Source: Marinospirillum sp031581385 (GTDB lineage: Bacteria > Pseudomonadota > Gammaproteobacteria > Pseudomonadales > Halomonadaceae). Taken from it: a stretch of DNA of 64,000 nucleotides. The notes under the pieces were generated by a model, which was not told the DNA's origin, searched no databases, and saw nothing but the letters and a program-made list of their open reading frames with translations. The translations under genes were made by a program, and so were the position numbers. Below, piece after piece: positions 1 to 8,026 of this stretch. The stretch is taken from NCBI RefSeq assembly GCF_044810985.1, contig NZ_CP085242.1:2232001-2296000 (forward strand), in the 5' to 3' direction. Each line of letters begins with the position of its first letter. Position 1 is the first letter of the stretch.

Positions 1-689
1 TCTATAGCCAGTTGATCGCGCAATTGATTTATCAGGATCATGCGGCCATACGCACTCTGACGGCTGCCGTTCGTTCAACCATGGCCCTGTGTGCCGGTCG
101 TGATCCGGAAACCGGTGGGCATCTGGAACGCATGGCGCAGTATGCACAATTGATTGCCGCCAACCTGGAACCAAAATGGACTTTCAGTGATCGTCAGATA
201 CAACACATGCTTTTGTTTGCACCTCTGCATGATCTGGGCAAACTGGCCGTACCGGATCGAATTCTGCTGAAAAAAGGCAAGCTGACCCAGGAAGAGTTCA
301 GGGAAATGCAGAACCATACCACCCGGGGCATTGAGTTACTGGATAATGTGGTTCGCACCCACGGTCTGGAAAATTTGCCGGATGTGCAGATGCTGAAAAA
401 CATCGTGCTCTATCACCACGAGAAAATGGATGGTTCAGGTTACCCCCATGGGTTGAGTGGAGAAATGATCCCGATTGAAGCCCGCATTATTGCCGTGGCT
501 GATGTTTTTGATGCTCTCACCAGTGAGCGCCCCTACAAGAAAGCCTGGCCTGTTTCTGTGGCTCTGGAAGAGTTGCAGCGCATAGCGGGTTCGCACCTGG
601 ATGCTGACTGTGTGGAAGCTCTACTCAGTCAGCAGCAACAGGTTGAGTCGATTCTGGAGCAGCTGCAGTCCGATGTCGTGGAAGCCTGA
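1..689 (+). CDS. HD-GYP domain c-di-GMP phosphodiesterase, 5' truncated
   Basis: C-terminal part of an HD-GYP protein; the reading frame is open from base 3, so the gene begins upstream of the window and the TTG at 12 is probably not its start. The visible part holds the HD pair in HDLGK, the downstream HHEKMDGSGYP (the HD-GYP signature) and the usual ADVFDALTSERPYK block. Proteins of this family hydrolyse cyclic di-GMP in the cytoplasm. Any N-terminal receiver, GAF or PAS sensor lies outside the window. It converges with speA, with five bases between the stops. Confidence 0.88.
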   Translation, partial: YSQLIAQLIYQDHAAIRTLTAAVRSTMALCAGRDPETGGHLERMAQYAQLIAANLEPKWTFSDRQIQHMLLFAPLHDLGKLAVPDRILLKKGKLTQEEFREMQNHTTRGIELLDNVVRTHGLENLPDVQMLKNIVLYHHEKMDGSGYPHGLSGEMIPIEARIIAVADVFDALTSERPYKKAWPVSVALEELQRIAGSHLDADCVEALLSQQQQVESILEQLQSDVVEA

Positions 690-694
690 AAGGC

Positions 695-2596
695 TTATTC
701 AAGGTAGGTGTAGCCACTCAGGCCTTCTTCAAACAGCTGCAGGAAGCGCCCTTTTTCCTCGGGGTTGAGCTGGCTGAAGTTTAACTGCTCGCGCAGGGCC
801 TGAAGCAGTTCACCGGGATTGAAATTGACATAACCCAGCACCCGGTCAACCGTATCACCCTTGATGATGTTTTCCAGCTGGGGTTTGCCGTCATCATCCA
901 GAACCACATCCACCGAATCCGTGTCCCCAAAAAGGTTGTGCAGATCCCCCAGAATTTCCTGGTAGGCTCCGGTCAGGAAAAAGCCCAGCAGTTTTTCTTC
1001 ATCTTCAGACCATTCGGGCAAGGGCAGGGTGGTTTCCAACCCCTGGCCATCGACATACTGATCAATGCGGCCGTCCGAGTCACAGGTAATGTCCTGAATG
1101 ACTCCACGACGTGTGGGAGGCTTATCCAGGCCGGTCAGAGGCAGAACAGGAAAAACCTGTTTGATGCCCCACACATCCGGCAGGGACTGAAAAAGGGAAA
1201 AATTCACAAACAGCTTGTCGGCCAGCTTCTCGTTCAATTCGTCATGAATTTCCCGATGCGCACGATTGCTGAAACTCAAAAGCTGTTGGATACGAGCCAG
1301 GGTGCAGGTGTAAAGCCGCTCGGCCAGCGCCCGGCCACGCAGATCCAGCAGACCGTGCACATAGAGATCCTGAGCTTCGGACAAGGCCTGAACCACATCA
1401 TGCCAGGTTTCCACCAGCGAACGCTCATCCAGTTGGTCACCGACCTGCTCAAAAGCTCTCCAGAGTTCGTGAAGCACGGGGGCCGCCTCTTCATCAGGGG
1501 CATCAGGAGGGGTCAGGTCGGGTTGCTCCAGGTCAATCACATTGGTGATTAGCACCGCATGGTGGGCGGTTAATGCCCGCCCCGATTCACTGATCAGATG
1601 CGGGTGGGGAAGCTGGTTGGCTTCACAGACCTGGTGCAGGGCATGCACCACATTATTGGCATACTCCTCCATGGAGTAGTTGATCGAGCAAACACTGCGC
1701 GAGCGGGTTCCTTCGTAGTCCACGCCCAGGCCACCACCGACATCCACCACCTTGATGGGGGCATCCAGAGCCAGCAGTTCCTGATAAAAACGTCCACATT
1801 CTTTTAAACCACGCTGGATATCCCGGATGTTGGCAATCTGTGAACCCAGATGAAAGTGCAGTAATTGCAGGCAATCCAGAGAACCGGCCGCTCGCAACTG
1901 TTCAACCATGGCCAGTATCTGGCTGGCCGCCAGCCCGAACTTGGATTTTTCACCCCCGGAATCCTGCCAGTGACCTTTGCCCAGAGAGGACAGACGGGCA
2001 CGAACACCCAGCCTGGGTTTGACGCCCAGCTCACGGGCCTCCTTGAGTACCAGGGCCACTTCCGAGGGTTTTTCAACCACGATATACACTTGGTGCCCCA
2101 GGCGTTCACCCATCAAGGCCAAACGTATGTATTCACTGTCCTTGTAGCCATTGCAGACCAGCGTGGAAGGGTGCCTGGCCGACAAAGCCAGTACGGCCAG
2201 CAATTCCGGTTTGCTGCCCGCTTCCAGGCCCACCCTGGCTTCGGCACGAGCCTGGCTTTCCAGCAATTCTTCCACAACGCGGCGCTGCTGATTGACCTTG
2301 ATGGGATAAACCGCAGTATAGCCGCCCTGATAGCCATGGTTTTCCATGGCACGATCAAAAGCTGCACAGAGGCGGTTGACTCGATCCTGCAAAATATCTG
2401 GAAAACGAACCAAGACCGGCAGGGCCAGGCCCGCAGAGCGCATCTCTTCAACCAGATGGGTCAGATCCAACTGCTGCTGGCGTGTCGAAGAGGGCTGCAC
2501 CTGCACGCGCCCCTGGGCATTGACAGCGAAGTAGCCGCTGCCCCAATGCCGGATGTTATAAACTCGGTTGGCGTCTTGTCCCTGGGGCAGGCTCAT
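695..2596 (-). CDS. speA: Biosynthetic arginine decarboxylase (PLP, fold III)
   Basis: Converts arginine to agmatine, the first step of the agmatine route to putrescine. The 633-residue length fits SpeA. Visible landmarks are the PLP-lysine segment YPIKVNQQRR, HFHLGSQ, the glycine-rich GGGLGVDYEG, and DITCDSDG carrying the cysteine expected near the active site. I chose ATG at 2596 over TTG at 2602 because AGGAAG sits six bases before the ATG and would touch the TTG. That ribosome site overlaps the TAA stop of the PII gene upstream, with 11 bases between the genes, so translation is probably coupled to it. Confidence 0.93.
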   Translation of the reverse strand: MSLPQGQDANRVYNIRHWGSGYFAVNAQGRVQVQPSSTRQQQLDLTHLVEEMRSAGLALPVLVRFPDILQDRVNRLCAAFDRAMENHGYQGGYTAVYPIKVNQQRRVVEELLESQARAEARVGLEAGSKPELLAVLALSARHPSTLVCNGYKDSEYIRLALMGERLGHQVYIVVEKPSEVALVLKEARELGVKPRLGVRARLSSLGKGHWQDSGGEKSKFGLAASQILAMVEQLRAAGSLDCLQLLHFHLGSQIANIRDIQRGLKECGRFYQELLALDAPIKVVDVGGGLGVDYEGTRSRSVCSINYSMEEYANNVVHALHQVCEANQLPHPHLISESGRALTAHHAVLITNVIDLEQPDLTPPDAPDEEAAPVLHELWRAFEQVGDQLDERSLVETWHDVVQALSEAQDLYVHGLLDLRGRALAERLYTCTLARIQQLLSFSNRAHREIHDELNEKLADKLFVNFSLFQSLPDVWGIKQVFPVLPLTGLDKPPTRRGVIQDITCDSDGRIDQYVDGQGLETTLPLPEWSEDEEKLLGFFLTGAYQEILGDLHNLFGDTDSVDVVLDDDGKPQLENIIKGDTVDRVLGYVNFNPGELLQALREQLNFSQLNPEEKGRFLQLFEEGLSGYTYLE

Positions 2597-2607
2597 GAAC
2601 AACTTCC

Positions 2608-2946
2608 TTATACAGCGTCTTTGCCGGTTTCACCGGTACGGATACGAATGACTTCATCCAGTGGTGAGACAAAAATCTTGCCGTCCCCGATCTTGCCGGT
2701 GTTGGCCACCTTGACGATGGCATCGATGACCTGTTCCAACTGGGCATCATCGACAGCAATTTCCAGTTTGACCTTGGGCAGGAAATCAACCACATATTCT
2801 GCGCCCCGGTAGAGTTCGGTGTGGCCCTTCTGGCGGCCAAAGCCTTTGACTTCGGTGACGGTAATGCCTTGAACACCCATCTCGGACAGGGCTTCACGGA
2901 CGTCGTCCAGCTTGAACGGCTTGATGATGGCAGTAACCAGTTTCAT
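2608..2946 (-). CDS. glnK: PII nitrogen regulatory protein (copy 1, upstream of speA)
   Basis: A 112-residue PII protein with the T-loop GHTELYRGAEY, including the tyrosine uridylylated by GlnD, and the C-terminal GDGKIFVSPLDEVIRIRTGE signature. PII proteins sense 2-oxoglutarate and ATP/ADP and bind AmtB and other targets. It differs from the second copy at 4341-4679 at about 18 of 112 positions, mostly in the segment after residue 60. It follows amtB but is separated from it by a terminator, and it runs directly into speA. GAGGAG stands just before the ATG. Whether to call it glnB or glnK cannot be settled here. Confidence 0.93.
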   Translation of the reverse strand: MKLVTAIIKPFKLDDVREALSEMGVQGITVTEVKGFGRQKGHTELYRGAEYVVDFLPKVKLEIAVDDAQLEQVIDAIVKVANTGKIGDGKIFVSPLDEVIRIRTGETGKDAV

Positions 2947-2995
2947 TGTTTTCTCCTCGCTTGGGCGGTTATTTACCTAAGGATAAAGGTTTAAC

Positions 2996-3023
2996 GAAAA
3001 AAAGGGCACCCCAAAGGGTGCCC
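2996..3023 (-). terminator. Rho-independent terminator after amtB
   Basis: Eight-base perfect stem (GGGCACCC at 3004-3011, GGGTGCCC at 3016-3023) with a four-base loop. On the minus strand it is followed by a run of seven U (A-run at 2997-3003). It lies between amtB and the downstream PII gene, so only read-through or a hidden promoter can supply glnK1–speA transcripts. Confidence 0.87.
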
Positions 3024-3063
3024 AAACTTCCATGCTCACCTGTTACAGTCAATCAAATCCTGC

Positions 3064-4314
3064 TTATTTAGCGCCTTTGGTGAATTCTGGGTAGGCTTCC
3101 AGGCCACATTCAGCCAGATCCACACCGGCATACTCTTCTTCTTCACTGACACGCACACCCATGATGGCCTTGATGATGAACCAGACAATCAGGCTGGCAA
3201 TGAAGACCCAGGCAAAGATACCCAGAACACCGATGATTTGTGCAGCAAAGCTGGCATCACCATTGGTCAGGGGAACCGCCAGAACACCCCAGATACCCAC
3301 AACACCGTGAACCGAGATGGCACCGACGGGGTCATCCAGGCGCAGCTTGTCCAGGAAGACAATGGAGAGGACAACAATCACACCACCGATGGCACCGATC
3401 AGGGCAGCACCCTGGCCTGTGGGTGACAGGGGGTCGGCAGTGATGGCCACCAGACCGGCCAGAGCACCGTTCAGGGCCATGGTCAGATCCGCCTTCTTGA
3501 ACCAAAGCTTGGAGAAAATCAGGGCAGCAATCACACCACCAGCCGCAGCAGCATTGGTGTTGACGAAGACCTGGGCAACATTGTTGGCGGAATCAATATC
3601 CGACATCTTCAATTCGGAACCACCGTTGAAGCCAAACCAGCCCATCCACAGGATGAAGGTACCCAGAGTGGCCAGCGGCATGTTGGCACCGGGAATGGCA
3701 TGCACTTCACCGTTGGGGCCATATTTGCCTTTACGGGCACCCAGAACCAGAACGCCAGCCAGGGCAGCAGCAGCACCCGCCAGGTGAACGATACCGGAAC
3801 CGGCATAATCGGAATAACCGACTTCAGCCAACCAGCCGCCGCCCCAGGTCCAGAAACCGGAAACAGGGTAGATCACTGCAGTCAGTACCACGGCAAAGGC
3901 CAGGAAAGCCCAGAGCTTCATACGTTCAGCAACGGCACCGGAGACAATCGACATGGCAGTGGCCACGAAGACGACCTGGAAGAAGTAGTCTGAGCGCATG
4001 GAGTAATAAGGAGCATCATCACCACCGGCCAGAACGGCATCCGTGGCATTTTCTGCACCAATCAGAAAGCCCAGGCTGGGGAAGATGCCACCAGCAGGAC
4101 TGGAGTACATGATGTAGTAGCCTACAAACAGGTACATGGTGCAGGCAATCGCAAACAGAGCGACGTTTTTGGTCAGGATTTCTGCGGTATTTTTGGAACG
4201 AACCAAGCCAGCTTCCAGCATGGAAAAGCCAGCGGCCATCCACATGACCAGCACACCACAGATCAGAAAGTAAAAAGTATCAATTGCGTAAGTAATATGA
4301 AGAATGTCTTCCAT
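3064..4314 (-). CDS. amtB: Ammonium transporter AmtB
   Basis: A 416-residue channel of the Amt/Rh family with about 11 membrane segments. It conducts ammonium/ammonia across the inner membrane. The twin pore histidines are visible in GSGIVHLAGA and ISVHGVVGIWG, and the family signature appears around WGGGWLAEVGYSDYAGSG. The N-terminus is already hydrophobic (DTFYFLICGVLVMW) with no clear cleaved leader. It follows a PII gene by 26 bases in one operon driven by a sigma-54 promoter. PII normally plugs this channel when nitrogen is plentiful. Confidence 0.96.
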   Translation of the reverse strand: MEDILHITYAIDTFYFLICGVLVMWMAAGFSMLEAGLVRSKNTAEILTKNVALFAIACTMYLFVGYYIMYSSPAGGIFPSLGFLIGAENATDAVLAGGDDAPYYSMRSDYFFQVVFVATAMSIVSGAVAERMKLWAFLAFAVVLTAVIYPVSGFWTWGGGWLAEVGYSDYAGSGIVHLAGAAAALAGVLVLGARKGKYGPNGEVHAIPGANMPLATLGTFILWMGWFGFNGGSELKMSDIDSANNVAQVFVNTNAAAAGGVIAALIFSKLWFKKADLTMALNGALAGLVAITADPLSPTGQGAALIGAIGGVIVVLSIVFLDKLRLDDPVGAISVHGVVGIWGVLAVPLTNGDASFAAQIIGVLGIFAWVFIASLIVWFIIKAIMGVRVSEEEEYAGVDLAECGLEAYPEFTKGAK

Positions 4315-4340
4315 CGTAATTTCCTCAGTTGGTCAGCCGG

Positions 4341-4679
4341 TTACACCGCGTCGTTGCCACGTTCGCCAGTGCGGATTCGGATGGCTTCATCGACAGGAGA
4401 TACGAAGATCTTGCCATCGCCGATCTTGCCCGTGTTGGCAGCGCCAATAATGGCCTCGACAACACTTTCCACGCGTTCATCATCAATGGCGACTTCGATC
4501 TTTACCTTGGGCAGGAAGTCAACCACGTACTCTGCACCTCGGTAGAGCTCGGTGTGACCTTTTTGGCGACCAAAGCCTTTGACCTCAGTCACGGTTATTC
4601 CCTGTATGCCTATCTCTGATAGGGCTTCCCGAACATCATCCAGTTTGAAGGGTTTGATAATGGCTGTTACCAGTTTCAT
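4341..4679 (-). CDS. glnK: PII nitrogen regulatory protein GlnK (copy 2, upstream of amtB)
   Basis: A 112-residue PII protein with intact T-loop tyrosine (GHTELYRGAEY) and GDGKIFVSPVDEAIRIRTGE. It is the first gene of the glnK–amtB operon, the arrangement found in most Proteobacteria, and should gate AmtB. It is closely related to copy 1 (about 84% identical by eye) but the codons have diverged, so the duplication is not recent. Upstream are a sigma-54 promoter (4752-4767) and a good NtrC-type site (4878-4894). Confidence 0.95.
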   Translation of the reverse strand: MKLVTAIIKPFKLDDVREALSEIGIQGITVTEVKGFGRQKGHTELYRGAEYVVDFLPKVKIEVAIDDERVESVVEAIIGAANTGKIGDGKIFVSPVDEAIRIRTGERGNDAV

Positions 4680-4751
4680 GCCTGTATCCTCTCAGCCGGG
4701 TTCTCGATGGTGCTACAAGGTGCAGCACCGATTAAGCTTCATCCGGTATAA

Positions 4752-4767
4752 AGCAGTGGTTGTGCCA
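4752..4767 (-). promoter_or_regulatory. Sigma-54 (RpoN) promoter of glnK–amtB
   Basis: On the minus strand the sequence is TGGCACAACCACTGCT, with the invariant GG and GC separated by exactly ten bases and a full TGGCAC left element. Transcription would start near 4740, about 60 bases before the glnK ATG. This matches the known nitrogen-starvation control of glnK–amtB operons. Confidence 0.85.
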
Positions 4768-4877
4768 TAAAATATATTCTTCAATATAAACAGCAAGATA
4801 GGTTTTTGTGCTGGCTTGGCAGGGGCCTTTCTCGGGCAAGAGTTCGGCAATAAAGGCACCATTATGGCGCAGGGCAC

Positions 4878-4894
4878 TGCTCTTGCCTGGTGCA
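4878..4894. promoter_or_regulatory. Probable NtrC (GlnG) binding site
   Basis: TGCTCTTGCCTGGTGCA is a 17-base site matching the NtrC consensus TGCAC-N7-GTGCA with one mismatch. It lies about 110-140 bases upstream of the sigma-54 promoter of glnK–amtB, a usual distance for an enhancer. Only one good copy was seen, whereas strong enhancers often have two. Confidence 0.62.
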
Positions 4895-4952
4895 CAAAAC
4901 CCGGCTGCCAAAATGGGGCGATATGCTAAGCTAGTGGCAGAGGAGAAATCAC

Positions 4953-5198
4953 ATGGTTAATTCAGAAGCAGTACAGCGTTTGACTCAGGAACTCAGTAGC
5001 CGCTTAAGCTCGGTCAGGCAATCGGCCACCAACTCATCGGCGGTAAAAAGCCTGGTTCAGGAGGCCGTAGCCAAACTGGATCTGGTGACTCGTGAAGACT
5101 ATGATCGGCTTTTGCAGATTCACCAGCGTACACGTCAGAAGGTTGATGAGCTGGCGCGACGCCTGGATGAACTGGAGGCCGAACAAAAAAACGGCTGA
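4953..5198 (+). CDS. ubiK: Ubiquinone biosynthesis accessory factor UbiK (YqiC/BMFP family)
   Basis: An 81-residue, mostly helical protein with the family segment KLDLVTREDYD followed by a C-terminal coiled coil (residues ~50-78). Members help the UbiJ-containing complex in aerobic coenzyme Q synthesis and bind membranes. The start is ATG with GAGGAG nine bases upstream. It is followed by comM, a neighbourhood seen in many Gammaproteobacteria. Confidence 0.85.
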   Translation: MVNSEAVQRLTQELSSRLSSVRQSATNSSAVKSLVQEAVAKLDLVTREDYDRLLQIHQRTRQKVDELARRLDELEAEQKNG

Positions 5199-5229
5199 GC
5201 AAGCGTTTCCAACGTACAGGGAGGTTGTG

Positions 5230-6717
5230 ATGAGCCTGGCACTGGTGAAAACCCGAGCAATCCTGGGTCTGGAAGCCCCGGAAGTGAGAGTTGAAGTGCA
5301 TCTGGCCAATGGCCTGCCCGCCTTTAATCTGGTGGGTTTGCCGGAAGCGGCCGTGAAGGAAAGTCGAGACCGGGTTCGCAGTGCCCTGCTGACTGCTGGT
5401 TTTGAGTTTCCCAGCCGCCGTATCACGGTCAACCTGTCACCGGCTGATCTGCCCAAAGAAGGTGGACGCTTTGATCTGCCGATTGCTCTGGGCATTTTGG
5501 CTGCCTCCGGTCAGATTTCCCAGTCCAGTCTGGATGCCCATGAGTTTATCGGTGAGCTGGCGCTGAATGGTGAGCTACGCCCCGTCAAGGGAGTTCTGCC
5601 CACGGCTTTGGCGGTTGCCCGGAAACAGGGCAGCCTGCTTTTGGCAGCTGAGAATGCTGCCGAAGCGGCTCTGGTCAGCCAGTTGCAAGTCAAGGCCGCC
5701 CGGCATCTTCTGGAGATATCGGCTTTTTTACTGGGGCAGCAGGAGCTGCCTCTGGCCTTGCCGGAGCTTCCCGAATCAACAAGCCAGACCTCTTTTCCAG
5801 ATTTAAGCACTGTCAAGGGTCAGGCGGCTGCCAAACGAGCGCTGGAAGTGGCTGCTGCGGGGGGGCATAATCTTTTATTGACCGGCCCGCCCGGCTCCGG
5901 AAAAACCCTGCTTGCCAGTTGCCTGCCAGGCTTGCTGCCCGAGCTGGATGAAGAGGAGGCGCTGGAGGTTGCTGCCATCCAGTCGATTTGTCAGGGGTTT
6001 CAGGTCAGCCAGTGGCGACAGAGACCTTTTCGTTCTCCGCACCACTCCAGTTCTGCTGTGGCCCTGGTGGGTGGTGGCAGCAACCCCCGGCCTGGAGAAA
6101 TCAGTCTGGCTCATCAGGGTGTGCTTTTCATGGATGAGCTGCCGGAGTTTCCGCGCCGGGTTCTGGAGGTTTTGCGGGAGCCTTTGGAGTCCGGGGAGAT
6201 TCATTTGGCCAGGGCGGCGCACAGGGCAACCTATCCGGCCAACTTTCTGCTGGTGGCGGCCATGAATCCCTGTCCCTGCGGGCACCTGGGTGACCCTCAT
6301 CAGGCCTGCAGCTGTTCGCCGGGGCAAATCAGTCGCTACCAGGGGCGCCTGTCCGGCCCCTTGCTGGATCGGATTGATTTGCATCTGGAGGTGCCTGCCC
6401 TGCCTCCAGAGGATCTCTGGAAACCGGCTTCGGGTGAAAGCACTCTTTCGGTGCGTGAGCGGGTGATCAAAGCCAGGCAGCAACAAAAGCAAAGAGCCGC
6501 TAAACTGAATTCGCAATTAACGGCGGCAGAGCTTGAAGAGCAGGTGCCACTGAAGCCGGAACTTAAACAGCTGCTCAGTCAGGCCATGCACAAAATGAAT
6601 CTGTCAGCCAGGGCTGCACACCGGGTTCTCAAGGTGGCTTTAACGCTTGCCGACCTTGAAGGTTCACGCAGGCTTGAGCGAAATCATTTACTGGAAGCCC
6701 TGGGCTACCGAAAATAA
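5230..6717 (+). CDS. comM: ComM family Mg-chelatase-like AAA+ helicase
   Basis: A 495-residue AAA+ protein. ComM acts as a hexameric branch-migration helicase that helps integrate DNA taken up during natural transformation, but it is widespread and does not by itself prove competence. It opens with SLALVKTRAILGLEAPEV, typical of the family, then a Lon-like N-domain, Walker A GPPGSGKT (~residues 219-226), Walker B GVLFMDELPEF and the CPCG cysteine cluster NPCPCGHLGD. ATG 5230 is preferred because GGGAGG precedes it; the longer frame from 5092 overlaps ubiK. Confidence 0.93.
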   Translation: MSLALVKTRAILGLEAPEVRVEVHLANGLPAFNLVGLPEAAVKESRDRVRSALLTAGFEFPSRRITVNLSPADLPKEGGRFDLPIALGILAASGQISQSSLDAHEFIGELALNGELRPVKGVLPTALAVARKQGSLLLAAENAAEAALVSQLQVKAARHLLEISAFLLGQQELPLALPELPESTSQTSFPDLSTVKGQAAAKRALEVAAAGGHNLLLTGPPGSGKTLLASCLPGLLPELDEEEALEVAAIQSICQGFQVSQWRQRPFRSPHHSSSAVALVGGGSNPRPGEISLAHQGVLFMDELPEFPRRVLEVLREPLESGEIHLARAAHRATYPANFLLVAAMNPCPCGHLGDPHQACSCSPGQISRYQGRLSGPLLDRIDLHLEVPALPPEDLWKPASGESTLSVRERVIKARQQQKQRAAKLNSQLTAAELEEQVPLKPELKQLLSQAMHKMNLSARAAHRVLKVALTLADLEGSRRLERNHLLEALGYRK

Positions 6718-6734
6718 GGATTTCCAAGGACATT

Positions 6735-7928
6735 ATGCTGTTTCCTAAACTTGATCAATTGGCGACCCCTGAGGTGATTAGCCTGCCGGACACAGCCAGT
6801 GTGCAGTCAGCACTCAAGCTGATGAAAGAGCACCGGATACGTGCGCTGGTGGTGGTTAGCTGCAAAGGCTACAAGCTTCTGCATGCCCGGGATCTGGTCA
6901 GCTTTCATCTGCAGGGCATTGATTTTTCCGTACCCCTGGCGCAAGTACACTTGCCGTTGGCCCCCCAGCTTTTGCCGGACTCGGATGTGGACGAAGCCAT
7001 CCGTCTGATCGGTGTTCATCAGGTGGAGCAATTGTGCCTGGTGGATGACGAAGGCAAGCTGCAGGGAATCGTCAGCTACACGGATCTGGTGCAAAGTCTG
7101 GATCCTGAACTGCTGGCAGAAAGCCAGAGTCTGGGTGAGCTGCTGCGCGGGGTTCAGGTTCTGCAGGTGAACAAGGAAATGCCGGCCAGAGTGGTTCTTT
7201 CCCTGATGCAGCAACAGCAAGTCAGTACCGCCCTGATCAGTGAAGAATGCATCCCCTTGGGCATAGTGACGCAAACGGATGTGATCCACCTTCTGGAAGC
7301 GGGCGATGACCTGATCCGGCCAGTGGAACAAGTCATGTCGAGTCCGGTATTCACCCTGCCAGCCAGTATCAGCATCCAGCACGCCCTGGCTTCAATCCGC
7401 GAGAAACGTTTCAAGCGCCTGGTGGTGGTTGATGACAGCAATCGGGTGGTTGGATTGATCAGCCAGCAGGATCTGCTGAGTATTTATTACAATCAATGGT
7501 TTGGTCTGCTCAAGCAGCAGCAGGAAGAACTTACCCAGGCCAACCAGGAGCTTTTGCAGCGTAACCAGTTGCTGTCTCTGGTGTTGGATGAGATCAACCA
7601 TGCCGTACTGGTTATCCAGTCCAACAACCAGGTGATGTTCAGCAACCAGGTGGCGGAGCAGCTACTGGGTTACAGCCCCTCGGCCCTGTTGGACACCCGC
7701 CTGGATCAACTCCTGGCGGGCAGTGCCAGGTCGTCTGAGTTGCAGGAGTTTTATGAGCGCCTGCGCCTGGGACTGCAAGCCAGTGTCCAATGTGAGCTGC
7801 TGCTGGATTCCGGTTCCAGCCAATCAATGAAGGTTCAAGCCAAACCCCTGCTGGCAGGGGAAGACCCCCTGGTATTGATTACTTTTATCCCCAAACCGGA
7901 CAAGAACTATCTGCAGCAGTTGAATTAA
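6735..7928 (+). CDS. Four-CBS plus PAS sensor protein without a catalytic output domain
   Basis: A 397-residue soluble protein. Residues ~1-250 contain four CBS motifs (two Bateman modules, recognisable by repeats such as GIVSYTDL, GIVTQTDV and GLISQQDLL). Residues ~250-285 form a Gln/Leu-rich coiled coil (QQQEELTQANQELLQRN), and ~285-385 look like a PAS domain (NNQVMFSNQVAEQLLGYS). CBS pairs usually bind adenine nucleotides, and PAS domains bind small ligands or flavin or heme. No GGDEF, kinase or DNA-binding region follows, so it probably acts by contact with a partner. It lies 17 bases after comM and just before a GGDEF-EAL gene. Confidence 0.75.
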   Translation: MLFPKLDQLATPEVISLPDTASVQSALKLMKEHRIRALVVVSCKGYKLLHARDLVSFHLQGIDFSVPLAQVHLPLAPQLLPDSDVDEAIRLIGVHQVEQLCLVDDEGKLQGIVSYTDLVQSLDPELLAESQSLGELLRGVQVLQVNKEMPARVVLSLMQQQQVSTALISEECIPLGIVTQTDVIHLLEAGDDLIRPVEQVMSSPVFTLPASISIQHALASIREKRFKRLVVVDDSNRVVGLISQQDLLSIYYNQWFGLLKQQQEELTQANQELLQRNQLLSLVLDEINHAVLVIQSNNQVMFSNQVAEQLLGYSPSALLDTRLDQLLAGSARSSELQEFYERLRLGLQASVQCELLLDSGSSQSMKVQAKPLLAGEDPLVLITFIPKPDKNYLQQLN

Positions 7929-8026
7929 CACCAGGGAATCACCGGTTTTTTGATCTGTCTCTTGTTACCTTGCCTGGCTCTGTAGCACAATCAAGGCATT
8001 ACAAAAAAATAACAGGATGCATACCC

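Noticed and set aside
1865..2812. Long plus-strand open frame (315 codons) across speA and glnK
   Set aside because: It is antisense to two strongly conserved genes and its sequence has no protein-like family pattern; it is a codon-bias shadow.
4709..4729. GGTGCT/AGCACC inverted repeat in the glnK leader as a second NtrC site
   Set aside because: The arms do not fit the TGCAC-N7-GTGCA spacing and it lies downstream of the transcription start.
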